Notes under the pieces: model-generated | What the model was told of the DNA's origin: nothing | Databases searched by the model: none | Seen by the model: only the letters and a program-made list of their open reading frames with translations | In this document: in pieces, positions 12,445 through 24,259 of the stretch | Numbering within the stretch: position 1 is the first letter of the stretch | How the letters are laid out: the number at the start of each line of letters is the position of its first letter | NCBI GenBank assembly: GCA_034766995.1 | Contig: CM068314.1 | Location: 30,470,708 to 30,534,707, forward strand | Origin: Acanthacorydalis orientalis | Taxonomy: Eukaryota; Arthropoda; Insecta; Megaloptera; Corydalidae | Length of the DNA stretch: 64,000 nt | Reading direction: 5' to 3' | Translations under genes and position numbers: made by a program

Positions 12445-13045
12445 AATGTTTATTTCAAAATATCACAAACAACCAGTATTCATTTTACTCTGACTTGATT
12501 GAATACACACATACTTTTCCCATTTTATTTTTTTGACATAAAATATTTTTATATGACATATCTTTCAGTGCAATTAACTATTTAGGTCAACTAGTAAATT
12601 TTGTTACAGACTCTTTCATTCGTATCAATCAATACAAATAACAAGATTGAATATATGTATTTTCAATATAAATGTTAAAACGATTTTTCTGATAAAATAT
12701 TATATACGTTCATAAATTTTACAGGATGTATTTTGTTCGGTTCTTCGGTCACAGCACATTAATTTACACAATATCTATACTCGTTTTAATAATGTCATTT
12801 TCGAGATTTTGCAATATGAAATATTATTTTTATAGAATAATATCATGGAACGTACGTTCAGATAGTCAGACACTTTTATTTTTTTTTTCAATAATAATTT
12901 CATTAATTTAAAAAAGCACACTATATTGTTTATTATTTAAATTAGGGTATTGAAAATTAGATAAAACTGGATTAATTGTCTACAGTAAATAATATAATTC
13001 TTTTTGAAACAAGATTAATTATTTTTAAAAAAATGTAGCAATATA

Positions 13046-13618
13046 TTAGGTTGATAGAAAAATAATTGCGGTTTGTGACTTTCAAATTCATATACATTTT
13101 TCTCTTTTTTGATTTTCTTAGCTGTTTTCAGTGGTCCAGAACTATAAGGTGACTAACACAACTTTTGTGCATGCTTTCGAATTGTGCGTGGTTATGATTC
13201 AACTAACATCTTCAGTTGGTCATTATGAATTGAAGAAGGACACCCGCGACCTTCTTCATCTTCAAGGTTCTCGTTCCCAGCACAACATTTTTGGAATCAT
13301 CATTGCACCATACGTTCCTTAACAGTACCCACACCAAAAGCATCGTTTAATTTATAAGCAGTTTCTACTGCTTTACCACTCGTTTTGAACTCATACCAAA
13401 AAAATACTTTTATTTACTTCTTTCCCATCTGTAATTCAATAGGCCAATTTGAAATAAAATTATAATAAAACTAAAGTCGATGTTACTAAAATACAGACAG
13501 AAAAATGCACTTTAAAATGATATTAATATGAACACGATGAAATGACACTTTCATTGAAAAAAATTAAGGTTAGAATTCAGAAAACAAAAACTGAAATTAT
13601 TTTCCTATCATCCCAATA
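13046..13618 (-). mobile_element. Internally deleted mariner (family A) with both ends
   Basis: Terminal inverted repeats bound this 573-bp element: TTAGGTTGATAGAAAAATAA at the left, and at the right the inverse of TTGGGATGATAGGAAAATAA, next to TA dinucleotides. Transposase is encoded on the minus strand and only its N-terminal portion survives (see 13130-13440). The middle and the catalytic DDD core are deleted, and the left terminal repeat follows soon after. Length is less than half of the usual 1.3 kb for mariner. The right-hand 230 bp is homologous to 6905-7137 in opposite orientation, which proves that this is a repeated family. The element cannot transpose by itself. Confidence 0.85.
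13130..13440 (-). pseudogene. Mariner transposase N-terminal fragment (family A)
   Basis: Read leftwards from about 13440, the minus strand encodes MGKK-stop-IKVFFWYEFKTSGKAVETAYKLNDAFGVGTV, then, after small frame disturbances, FQKFCAGNENLEDEEGRG followed by CPSSIHNDQLKMLVESNPRT. This is the order found in mariner transposases: the first helix-turn-helix (LYEFK...AAETA type), the W-F-x-K-F linker, the GRP-like AT-hook, and the D-L-x-L-V-E-x-(D/N)-P-R start of the second helix-turn-helix. Premature stops and lost residues (GRP has become GRG-CP) show decay. The catalytic domain is missing. A plus-strand open frame over the same bases (13131-13322) is a shadow. Confidence 0.8.
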
Positions 13619-14354
13619 TTTAAAAGAATTCAAACTAAATGTGATTTATTTAAAAAAAAAAAATTTGAAACTACACATATGTAAGGAAAGAAAAAACTGC
13701 TATCCATATAGAAGTAATAATTCATATTATCATTATCAGTACAAATCATTATGACTATCAGTACAATAAAGTAAAAATGGAATTTATTTATACCAAAACA
13801 CTAATTTACTATACTTTATATACCACATTCTACACATTTAAGATAAAATTATATTTTGTTAATAATGTGATGGTGTGTTAAAATCAGAATTCATTCTAGA
13901 CCAAAAATTTTTATAACGAATTTAAAAAAATATTACAAAAACGACTTCAAGATATTTATAATATAAAAAAAATTTCAATGTAATATTTTTCATCATAAAC
14001 ATGATACTTCTAGAATCATAATCCTACAAATATGTATAGTAATTTCTAGCAACTTACAAAAAATCTCATATATAATTTAATGTTGAATGTACATTTTTCT
14101 AAATAAAATTTCAATATTTTCTTATAAACAATAAAAAAATCGATTGATCAGAAATCAATAAGAATAAATCAATACATTTTTTGAAAGAATATGGAAGATT
14201 TTAGTACAAATCATACATATAATTTATGTACTACGTATCTATTATTTATTACAAAATTTATTAGCTAGCGATTCTCATTTGAAATCGGCGAACTTTTTTG
14301 TACTTGAACCGTTTTTAAGAAATAATTTATTAAAAACTTGACTGACTACTGAAT

Positions 14355-14410
<56 letters not shown>

Positions 14411-15000
14411 CATCTCTTAGTTTCTAACCTTAAATTAAGTCTGTTCTTTGACACCCACAGGCAAGTAAAAAAAGCTGCATAAACATATGGTTCAAATCAT
14501 TTCGTTAATGAGTTAAAATAAAACAAAAATTAGTACAAAAAAAATATTAAATAACACTTGTGAGGTCAAATACTAATTACTAAGTGCACAATACAACTAG
14601 TAATCGGTTACAAAAACTTGAAGGTCTGTGTATTTACATCATTTTTAACTATGCTGAACTAAGCTTTATCGTGTCAAATAATTAATTCCCGATGAAAAAG
14701 ATACGTTTAATGTATAAACATATTTGCCGATGTTATTAAACAAAAGGTACTATAATTATTACCTATATTAAATTTCATCGTTTGTATTGTATTAAACTAA
14801 TTGATAAACAATTTTTTTAGAAGAATTCACATATAAAAATTGAAGAAAATGAAACTTCATGAACATAGCATCAAAAAATTAAAAAGTAGTAAAAGTAGTA
14901 TATTATTAAATACAATCGAAAGTTCTTTTATATAACTCGGAGACTCTTCCTTGAAGAAATGTGACAGTACATCATAATCCTGTTATTTTAGACATTATTA
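13619..15000. other. AT-rich non-coding stretch
   Basis: Nothing recognisable apart from the TA array at 14358. Confidence 0.7.
14358..14402. repeat. (TA)n microsatellite
   Basis: About 22 units. Confidence 0.95.
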
Positions 15001-15011
15001 TTTTGTTTGTA

Positions 15012-15015
<4 letters not shown>

Positions 15016-15088
<73 letters not shown>
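15016..15088. repeat. (TA)n microsatellite, long
   Basis: About 36 units at the left edge of a GC-richer island. Confidence 0.95.
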
Positions 15089-15089
<1 letters not shown>

Positions 15090-15091
<2 letters not shown>

Positions 15092-15590
15092 GTAAATGTA
15101 TCTCTTTATGTTTATACTAATATCAGTATATGTCAGAGTTATTTTTTATCGCGTTTGCACGAATCTAGGAAAACGTGTGAAAAAATGTTCTCTATCGTTG
15201 ATAATGATTACAGTGATAATTCTTTTAGAAAAAAAATATGTACGTGTAAACCGATTCTGGCTTTTAGCCAAATCGCCAGTGCCTCTATGGATAGAAATAG
15301 TGAAGCGCACGAGGAGGTGATTGAAAATTCTGCCGCCAACAGGCAACCAAGCAGCAAGCGTCGTCCTGCCTGCGTCTGACATATCTTTATGTATTACTCG
15401 CCCACGTTCAGACACAAACCGTGTATTGTGCGAGCCGTCGACTCGACAAGAATTAAAAAGTTTTTGATGGAGAGTACGCATCGACGGGCTCGATATGACG
15501 TTCCGTTTGTGATTTTTAAACGTGCAGATATACGCTTCGGTGGCCCTTTTTACTGGTCGTATTTATTTGCAATATACGTATAATATTTAC
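15090..15590. other. GC-richer CpG-bearing island, unknown function
   Basis: About 500 bp with many CpG (GCGTCGTC, CGTCGACTCGAC, CGACGGGCTCG) between a TA array and ordinary AT-rich DNA. It carries overlapping open frames on both strands, the longest being 111 codons on the minus strand (15146-15481); a 74-codon plus frame at 15155-15379 ends in NRQPSSKRRPACV. None matches a family I know. Overlapping frames on both strands are expected when stop codons become rarer in GC-richer DNA. It could be an exon, a promoter or a conserved non-coding element, and the sequence alone does not decide. Confidence 0.35.
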
Positions 15591-15599
15591 AGTGTTTTT

Positions 15600-16975
15600 A
15601 TATACCTTTTTTCGTTAGAATCTGAGAATGAAAGAATTTTGTAATGTTTGTCAGGATGTAACCATTTTTATTCATACACGAATTTTACCATGTTTTTCCT
15701 TTTTTTAAAAAAATGCGTTTCTTTTTATATTACATAAATATGAATCGTAGACTTGGTTCATTTTTTATAAAGTAAACATTAAGTATAGTTAATAAATACG
15801 TAGAGAAAATAGCGAGAAAAACAGTTCATTAATAATTGAAACTGAAAAAATCTTCAAAGCAAAATATATTTTCATTATTACTGTCAACTAATTTAGCAAA
15901 GATGTATGTAACACAATATAACGTCAGATACCGATATACATGTTTGAATAGTTTTTCTTGGATCAAGCTATGAACACTTGTACAAAAAAGATATACGGTG
16001 TATTTTTTTCTAATATTTAACTAATAAGAAAAAACTGAAATAACATAGAAAGATATTATCTTTCAGTTCGAGGATTGTAGCAAAAATAGGAGGGTAAATA
16101 ATTAATAACAGTGTATATTATAATAACATAAAATTATAAAGTCTAATATAACATTACTTTTAGAATATATCAGGTACGAAAATAAATTATAATTCATATT
16201 ATACACCTTGGACACAAGATACGGAAACAAATTCGAGAACTAGCACGTTCTGTATTAAAGAAATATTTCATCAAACTTTGCGGACAAAGTTAAATAAATA
16301 ATTTTCAAAATAAGAAAATAATAATTAAATAAATAATTTTCAAAATAAGAAAATCACGAATTAAACGAACGACGAATTATTGAATTTTTTATTTAAAAAT
16401 ATTATACGGTTGTTGCGTATGTAACGTACGATTTTTAAGAAAAAAAAACTATTGTAACTTTGTTGACAGTAATTTTTTCAATCAAAATTAGTACCATCAA
16501 ATTCAACATAATTATTAATTAATTTATACTTACTATTTTTTTTCTTGTCCATTATCAAAGAGAATATCAAACGAACAAATAAAAAATAATAGCGACACAA
16601 TATTTTAGACTTTAAAATATTAAACAGCAATCCATTTAAAACGAATATAAATGAACACGAATCAGATTTCAAGTAATATCTAGCATCTCTCGGAAGACAA
16701 CACTCGTACCGAAATTAATAGTGGAGACCAGACATGTCGGTAATCCAAAAAGACAACAAGAATAGAACACAATAACAATCTTTAATATACTAAATTTGAA
16801 AATATCCGATTATGTAAAACTATTTAGTTAAATTTGTGAAACATGGTATCAGGAAATAATTTCAACAATTGTATAAAAAAAAATACTATCAATCATTAAA
16901 TGATTCTATAATAAAATAAAATTATTAATAATGATCTGTTATTATATAAATATTAATATGAAAATAATATAAATA
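15600..16975. other. AT-rich non-coding stretch
   Basis: No gene seen. It contains only the 35-bp tandem duplication at 16290. Confidence 0.7.
16290..16354. repeat. 35-bp tandem duplication
   Basis: The 30 bases starting TTAAATAAATAATTTTCAAA recur exactly 35 bp later. The absence of differences implies a recent duplication or gene conversion. Confidence 0.9.
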
Positions 16976-16990
16976 TTAACACTTTATCTA

Positions 16991-17113
16991 CCGGAAACCT
17001 ATTAGTAGGCTTTTTTCGACAGCACTTACTAACCGGAAGTCTATTTACCAACTTTTCTCCTACCAGCTCTTACTGAAAGAAAGCGTCGTTTTCTCTAGCA
17101 GCTTTTACTAACG
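16991..17113. repeat. Three degenerate ~42-bp repeats inside the MITE
   Basis: Units start at about 16991, 17033 and 17077. The first two begin CCGGAA, and all three contain a pyrimidine-rich TTTT-CTC/TCG stretch and end CAGC-x2-TTACT (CAGCACTTACT, CAGCTCTTACT, CAGCTTTTACT). Such repeated subterminal motifs are often transposase-binding arrays; that role is inferred. Confidence 0.6.
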
Positions 17114-17250
17114 AAATTCTCATTGATTGACGTTTTGCTCTTGGTGAGTATCGACTGTGTTTTACTCTTGGATCGAAAAATTTTGAATTTTTATCCTATA
17201 AAATGAATACTAACAATGAAAATAAAGAATGTCTCACACGAGAAATAAAA

Positions 17251-17269
17251 CCGAGTAATCCTTACTCGG
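17251..17269. repeat. Perfect hairpin within the MITE
   Basis: CCGAGTAA and TTACTCGG are inverted around TCC. Confidence 0.8.
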
Positions 17270-17791
17270 ATTAGTTGATCGGTTCTAAATATAGACTTAA
17301 TTTGTAAGCAGTAAGTAAAGTGTTAATAACTAATATAAAAAATATTAATAATGATCTATCATAAGTACATATAAATGAAATTAATTAATAATGCTTCATC
17401 ATCAAAATTTTAGAACATATAACAATGGTGCAAGATTAAAGAAAAATACAAAAAATGTACATGATTTAACAGATATTGAATCTTTAACATCACGCGTACT
17501 ATTTCTGTTACAGAAAATGGAAACATTATTTTTTTTAAAATACTTTTAAGAGATACCAAATAAAATAATTATGAAAAAAAATCAAAAATTCGCTCTTGCA
17601 TTTTACAGATGCATACAAAATTGATTTATGAAGTTACAAAATGTAATTTATACATACACAGAAAAGGCACATTTAACTAATGAAATAATAAAAAAAAAAC
17701 AATGAAATTGTATATTAAGCCGAAATTAATTACACTACAAAAAACATGAACAAACCAATTCTGCATTTTTCAGTCATGTCAAAAACAAATT

Positions 17792-17793
<2 letters not shown>

Positions 17794-17829
<36 letters not shown>
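17794..17829. repeat. (AT)n microsatellite
   Basis: About 17 units. Confidence 0.95.
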
Positions 17830-17834
<5 letters not shown>

Positions 17835-18356
17835 GTATATGTATTGCGTTTACAAATTGATAAATATGTTTTGAATGGTACATGTCAAATGCGGAATGTC
17901 TATTAATGCATTTTAAAAATTGCGCCAAATTTGTACAGACAGAATGAATGCACGCAAGGACATACATACTGGCGGAGATGTACCCAATTTAGAAAGCCGA
18001 CCGAAAATAGAACCAGACGGCCACTTCTGTGAATTGTCATTTAGTTTTCTATTTACCCTTTCGACAACGACACCAGAGGGAAGTTGTCTTGTGTTCTTGA
18101 GTCACGAACGTCAAAATATCCACTTAATGAGTGACCGAATTGAAAACATATGTAATTTTCAAACATATGTTCGTGTGTTGGATCTTAAAATATTTACATG
18201 TAAAATAAATGTTTTTGCAATAATTTATTGGCTGCATGAAATGACTTATTAATTTTATAGTAAAATAATAAACGCTATTAATTTTACAATAAACATTCTA
18301 AATTTAAATACACTTTCTTTAGTTATGTCTTTCATTCTTTTTACACGCGTATATAA

Positions 18357-18358
<2 letters not shown>

Positions 18359-18402
<44 letters not shown>
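18359..18402. repeat. (AT)n microsatellite
   Basis: About 21 units. Confidence 0.95.
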
Positions 18403-18404
<2 letters not shown>

Positions 18405-19359
18405 CAATGAACATTCTTAAATAAATAAATATATATCCAAGTAGAAAACTGACGTCAGAATTTTCACACTAGCGTAACAGAGTCAAGGATGTAGAATCAT
18501 GGGAACTGAGAATACAATAGAAAATATACAATAATAAAATCATAAATTGTGTGAACGCACGTAAAGTGATCTTAAATTTAAAATCAGTACAAGACTTCAT
18601 TTCAGAAATTTAAACAAGAAATGTCATAAATAAAAACGAGGTCAGTACAGATCAATCCCGCTGTTGAAAATTTCAACTATTTTGGAATATTTTACAGCGA
18701 TTTTAATTGCATACCGAGAAGCATTAATGTGTCTCAGTGATATTACACTTCTTAAGAAATATTTTATACTTGACTGATCGTTAAACTTAAGTTGTTTCTC
18801 TCTTTTTAAATAAATAAAGCAAACATTTATCAGTCAATATATTTTTTTTTATTTTTTCTTATGTATAACTTTCATACGTAACTCGATACTTCGAGAATTA
18901 CATACTTATTTGTTAAGAATTTAAAATCTAAACTATAAAAGAATTGTTGCTTTATAACTATTTTTAAAATTCGTACAAAATTACAATATCCTTTACTAGA
19001 TTTTTTTGTAAGATCAAATGTACTTTATCTATTGTATCAAAAATAACTTATTATTTAATATAAATCAATTATCTATTACTTAGTATAAACACAAAATTAT
19101 AAAAATCCTACAATATTATATAAGAATTAAAATTAACGTTATTAAGACTGCTAAAATGTTTAGTCAAAGCTGTTTAGTGTTTAGAAAAATAAGAAACATA
19201 TATATTTCTAATGTAATTTTCTCATAAAACTAACTTCAGGTCTGTATAAATATTTATACCGAATTATGAAAAAAATACAACCGTAATCTTTGTTACAGGC
19301 TCGAATAAACTTTTGATAAGAATTCGATATTAACATATATCAAAATAATCCATCTATCT

Positions 19360-19460
19360 ATCTTCTATATATTTCTATACAATAAAAATCCACATTTCTC
19401 GTCACTTTGTCCGCACGATAAAGATAGGGTGACGAGGAGAAATGTTTGCTTTGTCAGCTC
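19360..19460 (+). mobile_element. Possible Helitron-like terminal fragment
   Basis: The order TCTATATATTTCTATACAAT, AAAAATCCACATTT, then TTTGTCCGCACGATAA resembles the 5' ends of common arthropod Helitrons, which start TCTATATATATAAAAATGAAT and continue into a TTTGTCC motif. An inverted repeat (ACATTTCTC-GTCAC against GTGACGAGGAGAAATGT) spans 19391-19445. No rolling-circle replicase-helicase coding and no 3' CTRR end are visible. The assignment rests on recalled similarity and needs a library search. Confidence 0.3.
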
Positions 19461-19743
19461 ATAAGTTTCAAGTTTAATTCATTGAGTTGCGTTCTTAGGA
19501 AATTTTTATATTTAAATATATTATGTTGTAAAAACAAATAAACAGTTTTTCCTTTCTATGTTTCTTTTTATTTTTCATTCAATTTTGACAGGCTATATAT
19601 TAGTTTATATACTCGTATATGACACTACAGTAATTTGATACATTATTTATAAATTTGAATTTTAAAATAAACAAATCTTATGATTCTCTTAAATATAAGT
19701 AAAATATTTGAATAAATTACTTTATAATGTCAGATATTTTCAG

Positions 19744-19748
<5 letters not shown>

Positions 19749-19831
<83 letters not shown>
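19749..19831. repeat. (AT)n microsatellite, long
   Basis: About 83 bp with one AAAT interruption near 19782. Confidence 0.95.
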
Positions 19832-19833
<2 letters not shown>

Positions 19834-20342
19834 AACATGCATACATCATACACACATATGTTTTTATGTATAGATTACTAGTTTAAAGTTGACTATATTC
19901 GAGATGAGTCATTTAAAGCAGGTTATAATCGAAAAGATTACGGGATAAAAAAATAAATCACATTAATCATTTTTCACCTGCCCGATCGACTGCCAAAATT
20001 AATCTATCAAAATGTCTGTTTAAAAATCAGTCAGATTTAAGACTTGTCGTGGGTGGAAAATATAAACAAGATATGTAATTTATGAACACAATGGTATACA
20101 AGTTTTACTGTACACATATTAAGCTAACTGATTGCAAAAAGTGGGTGGAATTGTTGTCACTCGACGTGTGTCAAGAATTGAAATGTATGTGTTTTGTAGA
20201 CAATATATCAATTGAAGAACGAAACATTATTAGGAAGATCACCCAGGATACAAGACTCATTAATATATATGATTTGTAGGTAGATTATTTTTATTCAGCT
20301 ATGAATTTAAAGAGAACATTACGTTTAAATTCGCTCTAACAC

Positions 20343-20385
20343 AGGGATACTCAATGCATGGTGCTCAAGCCAAATAACATCTTTA
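20343..20385 (+). mobile_element. Possible hAT-type terminal sequence
   Basis: CAGGGATACTCAATGCATGG is followed by TGCTCAAGCCAAATAACA. This resembles hAT terminal repeats of the CAGGGGTACTCAA...GCCAAA kind. No opposite end and no 8-bp target duplication were found. A TA array starts about 40 bp later and could have replaced the interior. Confidence 0.3.
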
Positions 20386-20417
20386 TATTTTCAATCGGTG
20401 AAAAGAATTAATAATAT

Positions 20418-20421
<4 letters not shown>

Positions 20422-20463
<42 letters not shown>
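20422..20463. repeat. (TA)n microsatellite
   Basis: About 21 units. Confidence 0.95.
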
Positions 20464-20469
<6 letters not shown>

Positions 20470-21620
20470 TACAGAAAAAAATATATAAGTATAAAAGGTC
20501 TTTGGAACTAAAATATTCTAACTCCCTAGTCCAATTAGAGGTGACTAGTCAATATAAAGCACAGAAGAATACAAAAAAAAACAACACATTTTTTTTATAA
20601 ATGAACAAATTTAGTTTCCATTGCTAAATACTTCCCGGAACATATTTTATGAGCGATTTATTTGAAATAAGATTTTTTTTTAAAAAAAAACTATCATATG
20701 TTTCTTTTATTTTTTTAATGTACAATTTTATAAAGTTTTTTGCTAGTATATATATGTTCGTATACAACCATATATTTTCTTACATCGCCAGCCCATTTCA
20801 TATAAATTTGTTTTTAATTACAAGATTGTACACTTTGATATCGAAATTATTGTCTTTTGTTTTTGATATCAATTAAAATAGCTTTGTTTTCTTTTTAATT
20901 AGCAAAACAATTAATATTTCTATTTAAATTATGTTAATTACTTATTATGAGTAACTCATTTAAATACACAAATTTGTTTCACCAAGAAGGTAAGGTTATT
21001 TGTAACTAATTGAATTTAGAGCTCATGTATACATATATGTTTACAAAAAAACAAACATGTTATCAAAAAATTTACATTATCAAACTACCATATCGATACC
21101 AGGAAAAACAGCGAACTTATGTAATCAAAGTTATAATTTATTATTTTAATAAAACATAAATTATTTTCATTTCGAAAAAAAGTATATTAATTCTGTTATT
21201 TCCACGAAATAAAATATTATATATGTTTTGCAATGGCAATTTATTTTATCTATTTGAAATCTTCAATTCAAATTTAATTATTGTATTAAAAATAAACTAT
21301 TTAAAAACAATATATTAAAATACAAAAATGAATAATGGCAGTAGACTTTAAAGTTGTAATGATAAATTACTGAAATATTGCTACATGACACTGCTTCTGG
21401 TCATTTTTTACTTGGGCCCGTGAAGGCACTATTTAAAATAAATTACTCATAAGTTTCTGAAAAAAGTAATTTTATTTTTTACTGTCACTTGAAGTTAAAT
21501 TATTTTACATTATTGTTCACTGTACCGCTAACCTTAACACTGTTTTATATGTTACACAATTATATTAATCATAGCTTAAGTGATATAAGTGTCGCATCTG
21601 TATCAAAGGATTAATATCAC
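20470..21620. other. AT-rich non-coding stretch
   Basis: No gene seen. The 75-codon frame at 20649-20876 is Phe/Ile/Leu-rich, as expected from AT-rich DNA. Confidence 0.7.
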
Positions 21621-21625
21621 AAATG

Positions 21626-21743
<118 letters not shown>

Positions 21744-21749
21744 GGGTCT

Positions 21750-24255
21750 ATCAAAACAAGTATAAATTTACGATGCCGATTCATTTGCTTATTCCTTGCA
21801 AAAATATTTATATAAACAGGAGTCTAAATCTCAATTATTAACAGTATTACAACCACTTGAAATTCGAACATCTTCATTTTGTTTATATCATTTTCTTGAT
21901 TAGCATTTAAAATTGTTGTATAAAATAATCACGATGATTAACCTTTGCACTGTGATTCAAATGTCAGTCAAATACAAACTATTTACTTTGTGTAAATTAT
22001 TGTACATCAAAGTCGTTTCTCAAGATCTACTTATTATAACTGAATGAAAAATAACAACCTCAGAATATTTAAATATTAAAGAGAAATGTTAATATTATAA
22101 ATTTAAAAAATTAAAATGAAATAACCAACGTGAAACCGTAAATAAAATGTCTTTGTACTTTTGGCAAGCATGAAATTATGACCATTTTAATTGTCTAAGA
22201 AATTGCTATAAAATTTTGATCGATAAAATTTTATTAAAAAAAATATTAATATATTATGAAAAATACAATATAATGGAGTTGAGGAACTTTATTATTTGGT
22301 ACAATTGAGTCTCAACACATCCTAGCTTGTGATGTTGCCACGTGCGAGCCTCAGCATTTCAGTCTAAAAAGTTAACGATGTGTATTTATTTCTTCTTTGC
22401 GTATGTAAGATTGAGTTATAAACGATAACAACGAACAAGCGTAGAATCATATTCTACTTACAAATATTACATTTTCAATTTTTCCGATATCTGCAAAAAA
22501 TGTTTTTTATAACCATAGAATATTTTTACCTCGTGCATGGTTTCTATATGTTAACATACCAGTTATAATCGAGATTTTACCCCTTGTTTATGTAGACACT
22601 TTTGTGACAAATAACTAATAAAAACGCAACCATAAATAACGAACACGTCCCGTGGGATGTTCTTTTTGTAAGTAAAGTTATACTTTATCAAATATTTCAA
22701 ATAAAAAAATATATTTACAACAACTCAGAATACTGGACAATTGAAAAAAACAAGAATAAAAAATATTTATTTTTCATATAATACTCTTCTTAAAGTTATT
22801 CTTTTATTCGAATTCTTTTAAAGTAATCTCCAAATGTTTCAAACAATTCATTTTTTTTTAAAAGAAAAATACTATAATTCAAGAATTACGATTTGAATAC
22901 ATACCAGAGAAGGCAACAGCATACTATGTAAAACACTCACCTGTAAAAAGAAAACAATATTATTATTTAACAAGTATTAGATGTAAATGAAGTTAGTAGT
23001 ATACATTTTTTTTTTATTGTCAACAGGTATTTCTTATATTTGGAGATTAAGAAGAGGAGTAACTTCTAGAACAAGAGAAGATAAAGACTATGACATATAA
23101 TGATGCTAGAGTTTTTTCATGGTTACTCCATTAGGAAATACAACAAAAATCCTATATAATTAATTTAAATTAACTTCGTCCGAAATTAAGTACACAAATT
23201 AAAAGTTAAATATTTTCACAAACGAAGTATCATTCCCTCAAAAACCATAATTATTCTAATTAAAAATTTTTAATAATTGAATGTTGATCATTGATTGTCG
23301 TTTATGCTGTTTCGATTACGATTCTGTCATGCTACGAGGGTTGAGGATGATGCATCCCATCGACTCATTTAGAATTGTAAATCTAATAAATTCTTATGAA
23401 TTTACAAATGTACATATTTATTATATTCGTTACATTTCATCTATTTAAAATATTAAAATGTGTACATAATGTGTAATAAATAGATGTAAACTTTGTGTAG
23501 TGCAATACAATATGTTGGGCAGATGTAGAATTATACCTAATAACTGTAATCCATGAAGGTGTGAAAGTTCCACTATCATTTTTTAAATTAATTTTCAATA
23601 ATACTTTTAACTGAAAAATTACTATAAAATAAATGTTTGGTACTCTGATTTAAAATTTGGAAAATAATTGAAAAAAATGTTATTTTATTTATCAAACTTT
23701 GTTAGAGTGTCGGCAATTAAAATTAATGAAAGTAAAATACATAAATGTTTAATAGCACATATATAGTGTATTTAATCGAAATGGAGTAAAATAGAATAAT
23801 GTAGCTCTATCAATATGAATCAATTATAAAAAAGCAGGGACACGATACCAACCACTGAATATGAAAAATACAAAACGTGTTAGCTGAAAGTTTTTTGTTA
23901 ACTTCTATAAGTGTTAATAATTACTGCAATTATTTCGAAAAACATATTTTTCTATATACAATGTATTGTGAACTGTCTAGTAATTATTGATATTTTTAAT
24001 CAAATTGATTTCACCTTAGTTTTTCTTTACATCTACTTTTATATATACCACTTTATTTAAGTACTTCAGATTACAAGAATATCAAAAAAATATTTTTACA
24101 TAAAAATATATTAAATTATTAATAAAAGTACCTTTTTCCAGTAGATTACTACATCGTATACTACTATTTCGAATATCGAATAACGCACAGCTATATATCT
24201 ACGTTAGAGGCATTAACCTTGCGATCAGAAATAACTATAAATATTCACTGGTGTA
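21750..24255. other. AT-rich non-coding stretch without TA arrays
   Basis: No gene, no long array and no recognised repeat. Confidence 0.7.
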
Positions 24256-24259
24256 TTGA

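Larger units (their letters stand above)
10700..13045. other. AT-rich non-coding stretch
   Basis: No gene seen. It contains microsatellites at 10827 and 12387, a small hairpin at 11813-11834 and long A/T homopolymers. The frame at 12726-12911 has no recognisable domain. Confidence 0.7.
16976..17326. mobile_element. TTAA-flanked piggyBac-like MITE
   Basis: A 343-bp insert (16980-17322) starts CACTTTA and ends with its inverse TAAAGTG. Short terminal inverted repeats continue imperfectly (CACTTTATCTACC against CACTTTACTTACTG). TTAA is present directly on both sides (16976-16979 and 17323-17326), as expected for the target-site duplication of the piggyBac superfamily. The inside is richer in GC than the flanks, carries a degenerate repeat of about 42 bp (16991-17113) and a perfect 8-bp stem around TCC (17251-17269), and has no transposase. 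The flanks on both sides contain related ATTAATAATGATCT sequences. The family assignment rests on the target site and terminal sequence only. Confidence 0.7.
17327..19350. other. AT-rich non-coding stretch
   Basis: TA arrays at 17794 and 18359. An open frame at 17920-18252 (110 codons, plus) lies in a locally GC-richer patch and begins RQICTDRMNARKD. It matches no family I recognise, so I do not call it a gene. Confidence 0.6.

Noticed and set aside
13131..13322. 63-codon plus-strand frame
   Set aside because: Antisense shadow of the mariner transposase fragment.
15146..15481. 111-codon minus-strand frame in the GC-richer island
   Set aside because: No recognisable domain, overlapped by plus-strand frames. 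Kept as an island of unknown function, not as a gene.
17920..18252. 110-codon plus-strand frame
   Set aside because: No family recognised, no conserved motif, and the end has AT-biased composition. A CCAGAGGG word inside it resembles a CTCF site only loosely.
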